Positions 33,034 to 41,674 of a stretch of 64,000 nucleotides of DNA are shown here, piece by piece. The stretch comes from an uncultured Sphingomonadaceae bacterium. GTDB lineage: Bacteria > Pseudomonadota > Alphaproteobacteria > Sphingomonadales > Sphingomonadaceae. The position numbers and the translations under genes are program-made. Location: assembly GCA_937996655.1 (NCBI GenBank), contig CALKUK010000012.1, forward strand, positions 124,001 through 188,000, given 5' to 3'. The notes beneath the pieces were generated by a model that worked only from the letters and a program-made list of their open reading frames with translations, did no database searches and was not told the origin of the DNA. Position 1 is the first letter of the stretch. The number at the start of each line of letters is the position of its first letter.

Positions 33034-33858
33034 ATGTCAGTGCTCAGCCCAAAAACGCTCGGGGACAGTGTGCGCTTTGACGAAGCAGAATGCGCTGCGG
33101 CTGGCCGCCAACTGGCCGCACAATATCGTGATGCAGCGCCATTCCCGCATATCGCCCTGACAGATTTCTTGCCGCTGGCACCCTTGCGCCGCGTGGCGGT
33201 CGCTTTTCCCGGAGGGGAGTCGGGCCATAGTTTTGCCCGCGCGCAGGAAATGTCAAAAACCCAATATCACCCAGAAGCGGTGCCAGACGATTTCTCGCGC
33301 AATCTGATTTACGCCCTGAACACAGAGCCCTTCATTGCGTTCCTATCTGAAATGACCGGCATTCAAGGCCTGGTGCCTGATCCCTATTTTGTCGGCGGGG
33401 GCCTGCATGAAACGAAGCGGGGCGGGCATCTGGGGATCCATGCCGACTTCAACAACCATAAAATCATGCGCCTACGCCGGCGGCTCAATCTGCTCATCTA
33501 TCTCAACGATGATTGGGAGGAGAGCTATGGCGGGCATCTCGAACTTTGGTCCAAGGATATGAAGCGCTGTGAGAAGCGCGTGCTGCCGACGCTGGGCACC
33601 TGCGTGGTCTTCAGCACCAATCTGGACAGTATGCACGGCCAGCCGGACCCTTTGACCTGCCCGGAAGGCCGCTCCCGTCGGTCCATTGCGCTCTATTATT
33701 ACACATCAACCGCTGATCTGAATGATCAGCCCGACCGGACAACCAATTTTCAGCCGCGCGCAAAGAGCAACGACAAGAAGGATTATTCAGTGTCGTTCCG
33801 CCATTTCCTCAATGAATGGGTGCCGCCGGCCATCCGGCGGAAAATGGGCCGTGGCTGA
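33034..33858 (+). CDS. 2-oxoglutarate/Fe(II)-dependent oxygenase
   Basis: A 274-residue oxygenase of the prolyl-4-hydroxylase-like superfamily. The iron triad is His136 and Asp138 (LGIHADFN) and His201 (SMHGQPDPL); Arg216 in RSRRSIALYYY would bind 2-oxoglutarate. The ATG at 33034 has GGGAGGTGG just upstream; an in-frame ATG 42 bases earlier is poorer. Relatives of this type are often found in surface-polysaccharide loci, where they may hydroxylate sugars, lipids or proteins. The substrate is not known. It is convergent with the flippase gene. Confidence 0.86.
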   Translation: MSVLSPKTLGDSVRFDEAECAAAGRQLAAQYRDAAPFPHIALTDFLPLAPLRRVAVAFPGGESGHSFARAQEMSKTQYHPEAVPDDFSRNLIYALNTEPFIAFLSEMTGIQGLVPDPYFVGGGLHETKRGGHLGIHADFNNHKIMRLRRRLNLLIYLNDDWEESYGGHLELWSKDMKRCEKRVLPTLGTCVVFSTNLDSMHGQPDPLTCPEGRSRRSIALYYYTSTADLNDQPDRTTNFQPRAKSNDKKDYSVSFRHFLNEWVPPAIRRKMGRG

Positions 33859-33882
33859 CGCGGAGTGCGGTGCCGCCCCGGC

Positions 33883-35163
33883 TTAGCTGCGGTCGGTAAA
33901 GAGCTGCCGGAGATGGACTTCTGCCGCCCATGCCTGAGCGAGCGTCCGCAGGGTTAAGGCAACGCTGGTCGCAACAGCGGCCCCAAATCCGCCATAGGCC
34001 GGGATTAGGAAGGTGAGGAGGACGGCCGCCAGCGGCAGCGAGGCTATGGCGACCCAGGCATTATAATGCCCCTTATGCGTCATCGTCATCAGCGACCCTG
34101 AGGGGCCGAACGCGGCCATCGTGCAGGTGCCGAGAAGGATGACGAGGAACGCCGGCCGTGCCTGCACAAATTCCGGGCCGAACAGGAGCAGCAACGGTTT
34201 GACCAGAACCGCCATGGCCACCAGCATTGTCCCTGCCAGGGCGAAGGAATGACGCAGGGAGGAGCGGAACTCCTTGCGGAGCTCTTCATAGTTGGCGGTC
34301 CGATAATAGCCCGCAAATTTCGGTTCATAGACAGCTTGAATGGAGGCGCCGAGGAATGAAAGCGGCATCGCCAACCGAACAGCGACGCCGAAAATCCCGA
34401 CATCGGCCGGTGTGCCGAACAGTCCAAGCATCACGATGCCCAAGGAGTCGTTGCCAAGCGAGGCGACCGTGACGATCCACAAGGGGAAGGCGCCGCGGAA
34501 AAGGCTGTGGCCCGTCTCCACAGCATCTGTCCGCCCGCGCGTAAGCCGCGCGACGAAAAAGGCGAGCGCACTAAGGGCCACAAATTGCGCAATGATAAAG
34601 GCGATGACAGCACCGACGTAACTTTTCTGATGCGTCCACAGCACGAAGACGAGCGTCGCCACAAAGGGGATCACCATGGACCCCAATATGTTGGCGGTCG
34701 ATTGCCGCCCCAGCCCGCGCAACACAGCGGCGAGCGCGACAGCGCCACAGCCGGGCGCAATGGCAAGTGCCATCCAGCGCACGGCGCTTTCTGCCTTCAC
34801 TTCGCCTTCAAAGGTCCGCGTGATTTCTCCGGCGCCAAGCCAGACGACGACTGCAAAGGCCAAACCGGCCGCGAGGCAAAACAGGGCCGACTGGCGGGCC
34901 AGCCGCCTTATGGTTGCCCAGGACTCCGTCGCCTGCGCCGCGCCGATTTCCCGCACGGTCGACAGGGTCACGCCGCACGGTGCGGCGGACTCGGCAATGC
35001 GGTAAACGGAGACGGCGAAGAAATAATAGCCCAGCGCTTCCACGCCGAGATAGCGCCCCAAAACCACGCTCTGAATAAACTGGAGGCCGGCTGCTGCCCC
35101 CTTTGTGGAGAAGGCCACCGCCACACTCAACAGCCTCGTCGGCACCCATTGGCGCAGCTGCAT
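33883..35163 (-). CDS. Polysaccharide flippase (Wzx/MATE-like oligosaccharide transporter)
   Basis: A 426-residue membrane protein with about 12-14 helices of the MOP flippase type. N-terminal STKGAAAGLQFIQSVVLGRYLG and later GNDSLGIVMLGLFGTPADVGIFGVA are characteristic of lipid-linked-oligosaccharide flippases. It should move undecaprenyl-linked repeat units to the periplasmic face, where the neighbouring polymerase would act. ATG 35163 is used; the frame is open to 35226, so the start is uncertain. Confidence 0.87.
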   Translation of the reverse strand: MQLRQWVPTRLLSVAVAFSTKGAAAGLQFIQSVVLGRYLGVEALGYYFFAVSVYRIAESAAPCGVTLSTVREIGAAQATESWATIRRLARQSALFCLAAGLAFAVVVWLGAGEITRTFEGEVKAESAVRWMALAIAPGCGAVALAAVLRGLGRQSTANILGSMVIPFVATLVFVLWTHQKSYVGAVIAFIIAQFVALSALAFFVARLTRGRTDAVETGHSLFRGAFPLWIVTVASLGNDSLGIVMLGLFGTPADVGIFGVAVRLAMPLSFLGASIQAVYEPKFAGYYRTANYEELRKEFRSSLRHSFALAGTMLVAMAVLVKPLLLLFGPEFVQARPAFLVILLGTCTMAAFGPSGSLMTMTHKGHYNAWVAIASLPLAAVLLTFLIPAYGGFGAAVATSVALTLRTLAQAWAAEVHLRQLFTDRS

Positions 35164-35343
35164 CACCCGTTTCACACGTTCGCCTTCAGCTCCAAAATGC
35201 GGAGGTCGGAATGGCACCCGACCCAAGGGACTACAAGGTTAATCCCCCGCGCAGGCCCAAGATGGACAGGATTTAATGCTGGTGCAATGCGCCTGTGCAC
35301 CCACGCGGCTAGGGTGCTCGCTCGGCTTTGGTGAGATCGATAC

Positions 35344-36981
35344 GTGGCGGTTAGGGAAAAATTAGACCGGCTTTTGAACGGGGTGCAGCAGTTTGTTGTC
35401 GCACCGCCCTTTGAGGCCATTCAGCCCTTCAGGAGCCGACCGGCACCATTGGTTGTTCTGACCCGAAAGAGCGCCTTTTTCGCCACATGTATTTTTGCGG
35501 GGCTGTTCTACGGCTTTTGGGGGAGCGTCCTTCCGCCGGGCTTTGTCATCTTCCTTGTCATTCCCTTTTTGATTTTGGCGGCCATCATTCTTTGGGTTTG
35601 GCCGGACAATGAAGCGGTTCAGGGCCAAAGTCTGGCGCTTGCGCTGTTCAGTTTCACAGCCGTTTCATTCCTGTGGCCAAATTATCTGGCGATCGGCATT
35701 CCCGGCCTGCCCTGGCTGTCACTCCGCCGTATCGTGGGCCTATGGACCGTTGCGGTTTTCCTCATGTCCATCGCCTCGTCGAAGAAGATGAGGGAGGATA
35801 TTTTCGTCTATCTCGACTCCATCCCGATCCTCTGGCGCATGTTGACCGCGTTCTTCGTCACGCAGACGATTTCCATCTTCGTCTCACCCTATCCGGTCTT
35901 GGCATATAAACAGTGGTTCAACACCCAATATGCCTGGACGGCGATTTTCTTCATCAGCTGTTTCATTTTTTCCCGCCCCGGGAATTTTGTGAAATGGTCC
36001 AACATCATTTTGACATGCTCTGTGATCGTCAGCCTGATCGCCATTGCCGAGCAGTTTAATAAGATGGTCCTTTGGGCGAACCATATTCCGCCCTTTCTTC
36101 AGATAGATAGCGACGCGGTGGAGCGCATTCTGCGCCCGACATATCGTGGCTCCCAATATCGATCGCAGGCCATTTTCGGGGTCTCCTTGGCCCTTGCCGA
36201 ATTTCTGGCGCTATCCTTCACGATCCTGCTCCACAAATTCATGACCTCGAAAAGTGTCGGGCGCCAATTCTGGCTGGGGCTGGCGATGATCGCGTCGCTG
36301 GTGGCCATCGGCATGTCGCGGGCGCGTTTGGGCTTCATCGGTGTTGTGGTGGCCCTTGCGATCTATGGGTTCATCTGGGGGTATCGCCAGTTCAAGAGCA
36401 GCAAGACGAATATCATCGGCGCGGCGATGACCTATGGCTATCCGGCGATCATGATGGTGGCGTCCATCCTGCTTGTCTCGGTTGACGCGTTGCGGATCCG
36501 CATTCTGGGCGGTGGTCAGGCTCAGGCCAGTAATGATGGCCGACAGATGCAGTTTGATATGGCACCCCCGGTGATCATGCAAAGCCCCATCTTTGGCCAT
36601 GGCGGCGCGCAGGGCGGGGTGGCGCTCGGCTTCCGTAATGCGGCGGGTGAGTTGACGATCGATTCCTATCTCCTCTCGGTTGTCCTCGATTATGGCATCG
36701 TTGGCTTTGTGCTATTTTACGGCTCTCTGGCCTGCGCCGCCTTCTATGCGCTTCGCTGGGCCCTTTTTTCGGACGCCACGGTTGTTGACCCGAAAGAGCG
36801 GGAAGAGATTGATTACATCTTCCCCATTGGGGTGATGTTGACGCAGTTCTATGTGATCAAAACCGTTCTCAGCCAGGAAGAAAACCACACGATTCTCTTT
36901 ATGATGTTTGGCGGGCTTCTAGCGCTGTTCGGGCGATATAAGACCGCGCTGGCGTCACATCGCCCTTCGGAAAAACCTTGA
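35344..36981 (+). CDS. O-antigen ligase/polymerase family protein (Wzy-like)
   Basis: A 545-residue membrane protein with about 11-12 helices and a large periplasmic loop (DALRIRILGGGQAQASNDGR and following SPIFGHGGAQGG), the layout of O-antigen polymerases and ligases. The motif SRARLGFIG precedes the loop, as in the Wzy_C family. It would join repeat units flipped by the neighbouring Wzx-like protein, or ligate them to a carrier. GTG start at 35344. Its 3' end overlaps the convergent acyltransferase gene by 27 bases. Polymerase versus ligase cannot be decided from sequence. Confidence 0.85.
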   Translation: MAVREKLDRLLNGVQQFVVAPPFEAIQPFRSRPAPLVVLTRKSAFFATCIFAGLFYGFWGSVLPPGFVIFLVIPFLILAAIILWVWPDNEAVQGQSLALALFSFTAVSFLWPNYLAIGIPGLPWLSLRRIVGLWTVAVFLMSIASSKKMREDIFVYLDSIPILWRMLTAFFVTQTISIFVSPYPVLAYKQWFNTQYAWTAIFFISCFIFSRPGNFVKWSNIILTCSVIVSLIAIAEQFNKMVLWANHIPPFLQIDSDAVERILRPTYRGSQYRSQAIFGVSLALAEFLALSFTILLHKFMTSKSVGRQFWLGLAMIASLVAIGMSRARLGFIGVVVALAIYGFIWGYRQFKSSKTNIIGAAMTYGYPAIMMVASILLVSVDALRIRILGGGQAQASNDGRQMQFDMAPPVIMQSPIFGHGGAQGGVALGFRNAAGELTIDSYLLSVVLDYGIVGFVLFYGSLACAAFYALRWALFSDATVVDPKEREEIDYIFPIGVMLTQFYVIKTVLSQEENHTILFMMFGGLLALFGRYKTALASHRPSEKP

Positions 36982-37995
36982 AACCGGTTTTTCAATAAGG
37001 TCGAAATAGAGGATCGAACTGATGATGACTGCCGCGATGGCAAAGATCAGAAGGTAAATGTCAGCAAAAATATCCTTGAGATGGAAATGCCCCCAGATGA
37101 ACCGGACAACGCCGAGCGTCATGATGTGGGTGAGGTATATGGCGTAAGACGCGTCCCCCATTTTCTTCAGCAACTTCGACTTTGGAAGACGGCCGGATCG
37201 TTCAAAAATGATGGCACCGGTGACGATGGCCCAGGCCGGCACGCCCCATCCAATCGGACGCATCAGCGACGTTCGGTCCCCGGAAAATACATAGTCTGAA
37301 AAATAGAATCCCAGACATCCAAGGAGGACCAGCGTGAGCCCGGCGGCCGCGTGTGGCGCGGGCATCTTGTCCAGAATCTTCCAAGACATCATGCCGAAGA
37401 TGAACTCAATCACGATCGTGTTCGAGTAGAAGGCTAGGACGCCAAGATGGTCTGAAAGCAGTGGCAGCAGGCAGACCAGCACGATGATTCCGGATGCAAA
37501 ATAGGCCGAAAACCGAGGGCGGATCGACAGGCAAATCGCGAAAATCGTATAATAGAAAAACTCGTAATTGAGCGTCCAGCCGATCTGCAGAAGCGGGACG
37601 ATCTCTCCGTTCGCCGGATTCACATGGGGTATGAAAAACAGGGAGGAGAGCAGCAGCGGGATATCAAAGACAGACGTGTTGAACAGACTGGGCGCAAAAA
37701 TCAGGACAGCCGCAACAAGTCCCGTGATGATCCAGTAGGACGGTGCCACTCTGGCCAATCTGTGTTTGAAAAATGCCCAGCCCGTAATCTGGGTGCCATT
37801 CGTAATGTGGCACATGATGAAGCCACTAATCACGAAAAAGACGTCCACACCGGCTGCACCGGCGGGCATCGGCCCAAAGACATCGCCGCGACCGTGGATC
37901 GGGATGATCTGCGCCGCGTGGCTTATGGCGACAGCAATTGCGGCCATCGCGCGGAGATATTGGAGTGATAAAATCTCGGTTCGCGCTTGTGCCAC
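36955..37995 (-). CDS. Acyltransferase 3 family membrane protein (second copy)
   Basis: A 346-residue OafA-like membrane O-acyltransferase. SLQYLRAMAAIAVAISHAAQ holds the conserved Arg and His; GVDVFFVISGFIMC and LARVAPSYWIITG follow. It is clearly related to the protein at 27934-28902 (same opening motifs and helix order) but is not identical. It probably O-acylates the polysaccharide made by this locus. GTG start at 37995, preceded by GGGGCATA. Its last 27 bases overlap the polymerase gene on the other strand. Confidence 0.88.
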   Translation of the reverse strand: MAQARTEILSLQYLRAMAAIAVAISHAAQIIPIHGRGDVFGPMPAGAAGVDVFFVISGFIMCHITNGTQITGWAFFKHRLARVAPSYWIITGLVAAVLIFAPSLFNTSVFDIPLLLSSLFFIPHVNPANGEIVPLLQIGWTLNYEFFYYTIFAICLSIRPRFSAYFASGIIVLVCLLPLLSDHLGVLAFYSNTIVIEFIFGMMSWKILDKMPAPHAAAGLTLVLLGCLGFYFSDYVFSGDRTSLMRPIGWGVPAWAIVTGAIIFERSGRLPKSKLLKKMGDASYAIYLTHIMTLGVVRFIWGHFHLKDIFADIYLLIFAIAAVIISSILYFDLIEKPVSRFFRRAM

Positions 37996-38468
37996 TATGC
38001 CCCGCCTTCCAGATGTTGGACCCTTTATGCCCGCTGGTGCTTAGTTTGGAAGCGTTAACCGGCTGATGACGAGGCCGGGACGAATGCCAAAAGAGGCACA
38101 AGGAGGCACGCGCCATCTTGGCCCCGTGCGACTCCAAGATGCGAATCGCTTCATATTGCTGATGATTTACACGACCCTATTGCTGCTGTTCTGGTGGGAA
38201 AGAGCGCAGGAAATTGCGGTGCGACCTGACAGAAGATTTCGACATTCGCGGCCTGGAATTACGCAAATGTGTCATAATTCCCGTTTTGGCACAGGGTGCA
38301 GTGCAAAAAACTATACCAATTTAGCCCAAATTGAATTGACTGATCCAACCACTTCGGTGTTTATTACCAACACATTAACTTACTCAAAAAGAGTCGCCCG
38401 TTTGCCGGTAAGGGCCTGGTCGCAAACGGACAGAAGCAGGCCCGCAAAGTATAACAAGGGCAACCGTT
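37996..38468. other. Long intergenic region with inverted repeats
   Basis: About 470 bases between the divergent acyltransferase and PEP-CTERM genes, with no convincing gene. It holds an eight-base perfect inverted repeat CATCTTGG/CCAAGATG (38114-38141), a six-base one CAATTT/AAATTG with a five-base spacer (38317-38333), and CGTTTGC/GCAAACG (38399-38428) in the likely 5' leader of the PEP-CTERM gene. The part from 38220 is AT-richer than the surroundings and probably carries its promoter. Confidence 0.5.
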
Positions 38469-38990
38469 ATGAAAAAACTCATTGCGACCACAGCTGCAGC
38501 GATTTTGGCGACCGTCGCTGCTCCGTCGATGGCTGCGACCGTGTTTAATCCCGGCTCGCAGATCATCAACATCGTGAATGACTCCGGCGTATTCGGCGCA
38601 TCGACGAACGATCTCGGCCTGTTTTCACATGTCTTCACATTCTCCATTCCGCCTTCGGGCCATGTGGGTTCGTCGACAGTGACGACAACGATCCAGGGTC
38701 TGCGCGACATCGACTTCTCGTCGGTCAAGCTCGACGGCCTTTCGTTCACGAAGGTGCTGGGTGATCCGGGTGAGACGTGGCAGATTTCCAACATCTTGCT
38801 GTTGGGCGGCCCGCACACAATCACGCTGGCGGGTACTAAATTTGGCGCCGGCTTCTCCAGCTATGCTGGGACGCTTGAACTGGGTGGCGTGCCGGAACCG
38901 GCAGCTTGGGGCATGATGCTTCTCGGCTTCGGTCTGGTGGGCAGCTCGATGCGCTCACGCAAGAGCAAGGGCACCGTCGTTTACGCCTAA
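38469..38990 (+). CDS. PEPxxWA-CTERM sorting domain protein
   Basis: A 173-residue exported protein with a signal peptide (1 to about 22, ending PSMAA). The C-terminal sorting signal is VPEPAAWGMMLLGFGLVG (141-158) followed by Arg-rich SSMRSRKSKG, the PEPxxWA form common in sphingomonads. Such proteins are cut by an exosortase and are typically exported with exopolysaccharide or biofilm matrix. No exosortase gene is in this window. The body is a beta-rich sequence with no enzymatic motif. A terminator follows. Confidence 0.92.
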   Translation: MKKLIATTAAAILATVAAPSMAATVFNPGSQIINIVNDSGVFGASTNDLGLFSHVFTFSIPPSGHVGSSTVTTTIQGLRDIDFSSVKLDGLSFTKVLGDPGETWQISNILLLGGPHTITLAGTKFGAGFSSYAGTLELGGVPEPAAWGMMLLGFGLVGSSMRSRKSKGTVVYA

Positions 38991-39016
38991 GCGTTTCGAC
39001 ACATCCCAAAGAATTG

Positions 39017-39050
39017 GGCCGAGGCGTGAAAGCGCTCCGGCCTTTTCTTT
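39017..39050 (+). terminator. Rho-independent terminator after the PEP-CTERM gene
   Basis: GGCCGAGGCG (39017-39026) and CGCTCCGGCC (39033-39042) form a ten-base stem with one mismatch and one wobble around TGAAAG, followed by TTTTCTTT. It separates the PEP-CTERM gene from the rfb operon. Confidence 0.85.
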
Positions 39051-39171
39051 GCGCGACGGCCAAGAGGAAAGCCCTATCTGACCAATATTTAATTCGCCGT
39101 TCGCCTGCTTGGCACATGCCCCCCCCTAGAAGGGCCGGACTGTTGAGTGACTCGTGCGACAAGGACGGCGG

Positions 39172-40044
39172 ATGAAGGGTATCATTTTGGCGGGCGGCAG
39201 CGGAACGCGGCTCTATCCGGCGACGATTGGCGTCTCAAAACAGATCCTGCCCGTCTACGACAAGCCGATGATCTATTACCCGCTCAGTGTCCTCATGCTG
39301 TCGGGCATCCGCGACATTCTCATCATCTCGACCCCGCGTGATCTGCCCATGTTCCGCCAGTTGCTGGGCGATGGCAGCCAGTTCGGGATTGCGCTTTCTT
39401 ATGCCGAACAACCTTCACCCGATGGCCTTGCGCAGGCGTTCATCATCGGTGCTGACTTTGTGGGGGATGAGACCGCCTGCCTCATCCTTGGCGACAACAT
39501 CTTCCACGGCGCGGGGCTGGGCGCGATGTGCCAGCAAGCCGCCGCAATCGAAAAGGGCGCGACTGTGTTCGCCTATCGCGTCGAGGATCCGGAACGCTAT
39601 GGCGTCGTTGAGTTTGACCCGGGCAGCTTCACCGCGCGCTCCATTGAGGAAAAGCCCGCCAAACCAAAGTCCTTCTGGGCTGTCACCGGGCTCTATTATT
39701 ACGACAATGATGTGCTCGACATCGCCGCCAAGCTGAAGCCCTCAGCGCGTGGTGAGTTGGAGATTACCGACGTCAACAAGGTCTATCTGGAGCGCGGTGA
39801 TTTGAATGTGGTGCCGATGGGCCGCGGCTTTGCTTGGCTCGATACCGGCACGCATGACAGCCTGCATGATGCCTCCTCCTTCGTGCGCACGGTTGAGCAG
39901 CGGCAGGGCATCAAGATCATGTGTCCCGAAGAAATCGCCTTTGTGAACGGCTGGATCGACGCGACGGCGCTGCGTGCGCGCGCAGGGGAGATGGGGAAGA
40001 CGGGCTACGCCCGCTATCTCAACACCGTTGCAGACGGGCTCTGA
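39172..40044 (+). CDS. rfbA: Glucose-1-phosphate thymidylyltransferase
   Basis: First step of dTDP-L-rhamnose synthesis: glucose-1-phosphate + dTTP to dTDP-glucose. The 290-residue protein has the nucleotidyl-transferase signature LAGGSGTRLYP (6-16), the catalytic/nucleotide segment VYDKPMIYYPLSVLM and the late EEIAFVNGWI. Full length for RmlA. The ATG at 39172 has AAGGA ahead of it. It leads the four-gene run rfbA-rfbC-rfbB-rfbD, with a one-base gap to rfbC. Confidence 0.97.
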   Translation: MKGIILAGGSGTRLYPATIGVSKQILPVYDKPMIYYPLSVLMLSGIRDILIISTPRDLPMFRQLLGDGSQFGIALSYAEQPSPDGLAQAFIIGADFVGDETACLILGDNIFHGAGLGAMCQQAAAIEKGATVFAYRVEDPERYGVVEFDPGSFTARSIEEKPAKPKSFWAVTGLYYYDNDVLDIAAKLKPSARGELEITDVNKVYLERGDLNVVPMGRGFAWLDTGTHDSLHDASSFVRTVEQRQGIKIMCPEEIAFVNGWIDATALRARAGEMGKTGYARYLNTVADGL

Positions 40045-40045
40045 C

Positions 40046-40597
40046 ATGCAGGTCAAAGCCCTCGCCATTGACGGCGTGTTTGAAATCATCCCTGTCCGCT
40101 TCGGCGATGCCCGGGGCTTCTTTTCGGAGACGTGGAAGCGCTCGGCACTGGCGGATCATGGCCTTGATCTGGACTTTGTTCAGGACAACCACTCGCTCTC
40201 CGTGCCCACCGGCACGCTGCGGGGTATCCATTATCAGACCTCGCCCTGCGCGCAGGACAAGCTGGTGCGCTGCACGCGCGGCCGGGTGTTTGATGTGGCG
40301 GTGGACCTGCGCACAGGCTCGCCCACACGCGGGCAGTGGGTCAGCCTCATCCTTGATGCGGCGACTGGTAACCAGATCCTTGTGCCCAAAGGCTTTGGCC
40401 ATGCGTTCCAAACGCTCGAGCCGGAGTGCGAGGTCCAGTATAAGGTCACCGCACCCTACGCGCCCGATTGCGACCGCTCGATCCGCTTCGACGATCCGGC
40501 GATTGGTGTGGACTGGCCGCTGGCGGTCGACCCAGAACTGCTCTCGGCCAAGGACCGCACCGCGCCCCTCCTCTGTGAACAGAATACAGGCTTTTAG
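40046..40597 (+). CDS. rfbC: dTDP-4-dehydrorhamnose 3,5-epimerase
   Basis: A 183-residue cupin epimerase acting third in dTDP-rhamnose synthesis. Typical RmlC segments are DARGFFSETW, FVQDNHSLS, GTLRGIHYQ (catalytic histidine) and ILVPKGFGHAFQTL. The ATG at 40046 follows directly on the rfbA stop. Placed before rfbB, an order different from the E. coli rfbBDAC but common in alphaproteobacteria. Confidence 0.97.
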   Translation: MQVKALAIDGVFEIIPVRFGDARGFFSETWKRSALADHGLDLDFVQDNHSLSVPTGTLRGIHYQTSPCAQDKLVRCTRGRVFDVAVDLRTGSPTRGQWVSLILDAATGNQILVPKGFGHAFQTLEPECEVQYKVTAPYAPDCDRSIRFDDPAIGVDWPLAVDPELLSAKDRTAPLLCEQNTGF

Positions 40598-40600
40598 AAC

Positions 40601-41674
40601 ATGACAGACAAAACGGTCGTGATGGTCACCGGCGGCGCTGGGTTCATCGGTTCGGCAGTGTGCCGCCATTTGATTGCGCAAGGCCATTTCCGCGTCGTCA
40701 ATGTCGACAAGCTGACCTATTCGGGCTGCCTCGCCTCGCTGGCCTCGGTCGAGCTCTCGCCCGATTATGTGTTCCATCAGGCCGACATTTGCGATGGGGA
40801 GGCGATGCGCCGCATTCTTGCCAGCGAAGGTGTGGACCGGATCATGCATCTTGCCGCCGAAAGCCATGTCGACCGTTCGATCGACGGCCCCGGCGTGTTT
40901 GTGGAGACCAATGTGGTCGGCACGGTCACGCTCTTGCAGGCCGCGCTCGACCATTGGCGGAGCTTAGAAGGCGCAAAGAAAGACGCTTTCCGTTTCCACC
41001 ATATCTCGACCGATGAGGTGTTCGGCGACCTGCCGTTCGACAGCGGCATCTTCACCGAAGAGACATCCTACAAGCCGTCCTCGCCTTACTCAGCCTCCAA
41101 GGCAGCGTCGGACCATTTCGTGCGCGCCTGGAACCACACCTATGGCTTGCCGGTCGTGCTTTCCAACTGCTCAAACAATTACGGGCCCAATCACTTCCCT
41201 GAAAAGCTGATCCCGCTCGTGATCCTCAATGCACTCGAGGAGAAGCCGCTGCCGGTTTACGGCAAGGGCGAGAACATCCGCGACTGGCTGTTCGTTGAAG
41301 ATCATGCATCCGCGCTCGCCACCATCATGATGCAGGGCCGTGTCGGCGAAAGCTATAATGTAGGCGGAGAGGCGGAGCGCACGAACCTTGAGGTCGTGGA
41401 GACGATCTGTGACCTGCTCGACGTGCGCGTGCGGCCCAAGAGCGTCAAGACCCGTCGCGACCTCATCACCTTTGTGACCGACCGGCCCGGGCATGACCGA
41501 CGCTATGCCATCGACTGTTCCAAGCTGAAGGCAGAGCTTGGCTGGACCCAGACGGTCGACTTTGATGCAGGGCTAGCCCGCACCATTGACTGGTATCTGA
41601 CCAACGAAGGCTGGTGGGCACCCTTACGCGCGGCACGATATGCGGGCGAACGTCTGGGCACGACCCCCAAGTGA
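40601..41674 (+). CDS. rfbB: dTDP-glucose 4,6-dehydratase
   Basis: A 357-residue extended SDR. GGAGFIGS (11-18) binds NAD+, HLAAESHVDRSI follows the fourth strand, and STDEVFGDLP with YSASKAASDHFV supplies the Thr/Asp/Glu and Tyr-Lys catalytic groups of RmlB. It converts dTDP-glucose to dTDP-4-keto-6-deoxyglucose. Its stop overlaps the GTG start of rfbD by four bases. Confidence 0.97.
   Translation: MTDKTVVMVTGGAGFIGSAVCRHLIAQGHFRVVNVDKLTYSGCLASLASVELSPDYVFHQADICDGEAMRRILASEGVDRIMHLAAESHVDRSIDGPGVFVETNVVGTVTLLQAALDHWRSLEGAKKDAFRFHHISTDEVFGDLPFDSGIFTEETSYKPSSPYSASKAASDHFVRAWNHTYGLPVVLSNCSNNYGPNHFPEKLIPLVILNALEEKPLPVYGKGENIRDWLFVEDHASALATIMMQGRVGESYNVGGEAERTNLEVVETICDLLDVRVRPKSVKTRRDLITFVTDRPGHDRRYAIDCSKLKAELGWTQTVDFDAGLARTIDWYLTNEGWWAPLRAARYAGERLGTTPK

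Noticed and set aside
38286..38301. Sigma-54-like TGGCAC ... TGC upstream of the PEP-CTERM gene
   Set aside because: The GG to GC spacing is 8 bases, not the required 10, and the -12 element is not TTGC, so it does not qualify although such genes can be sigma-54 controlled.
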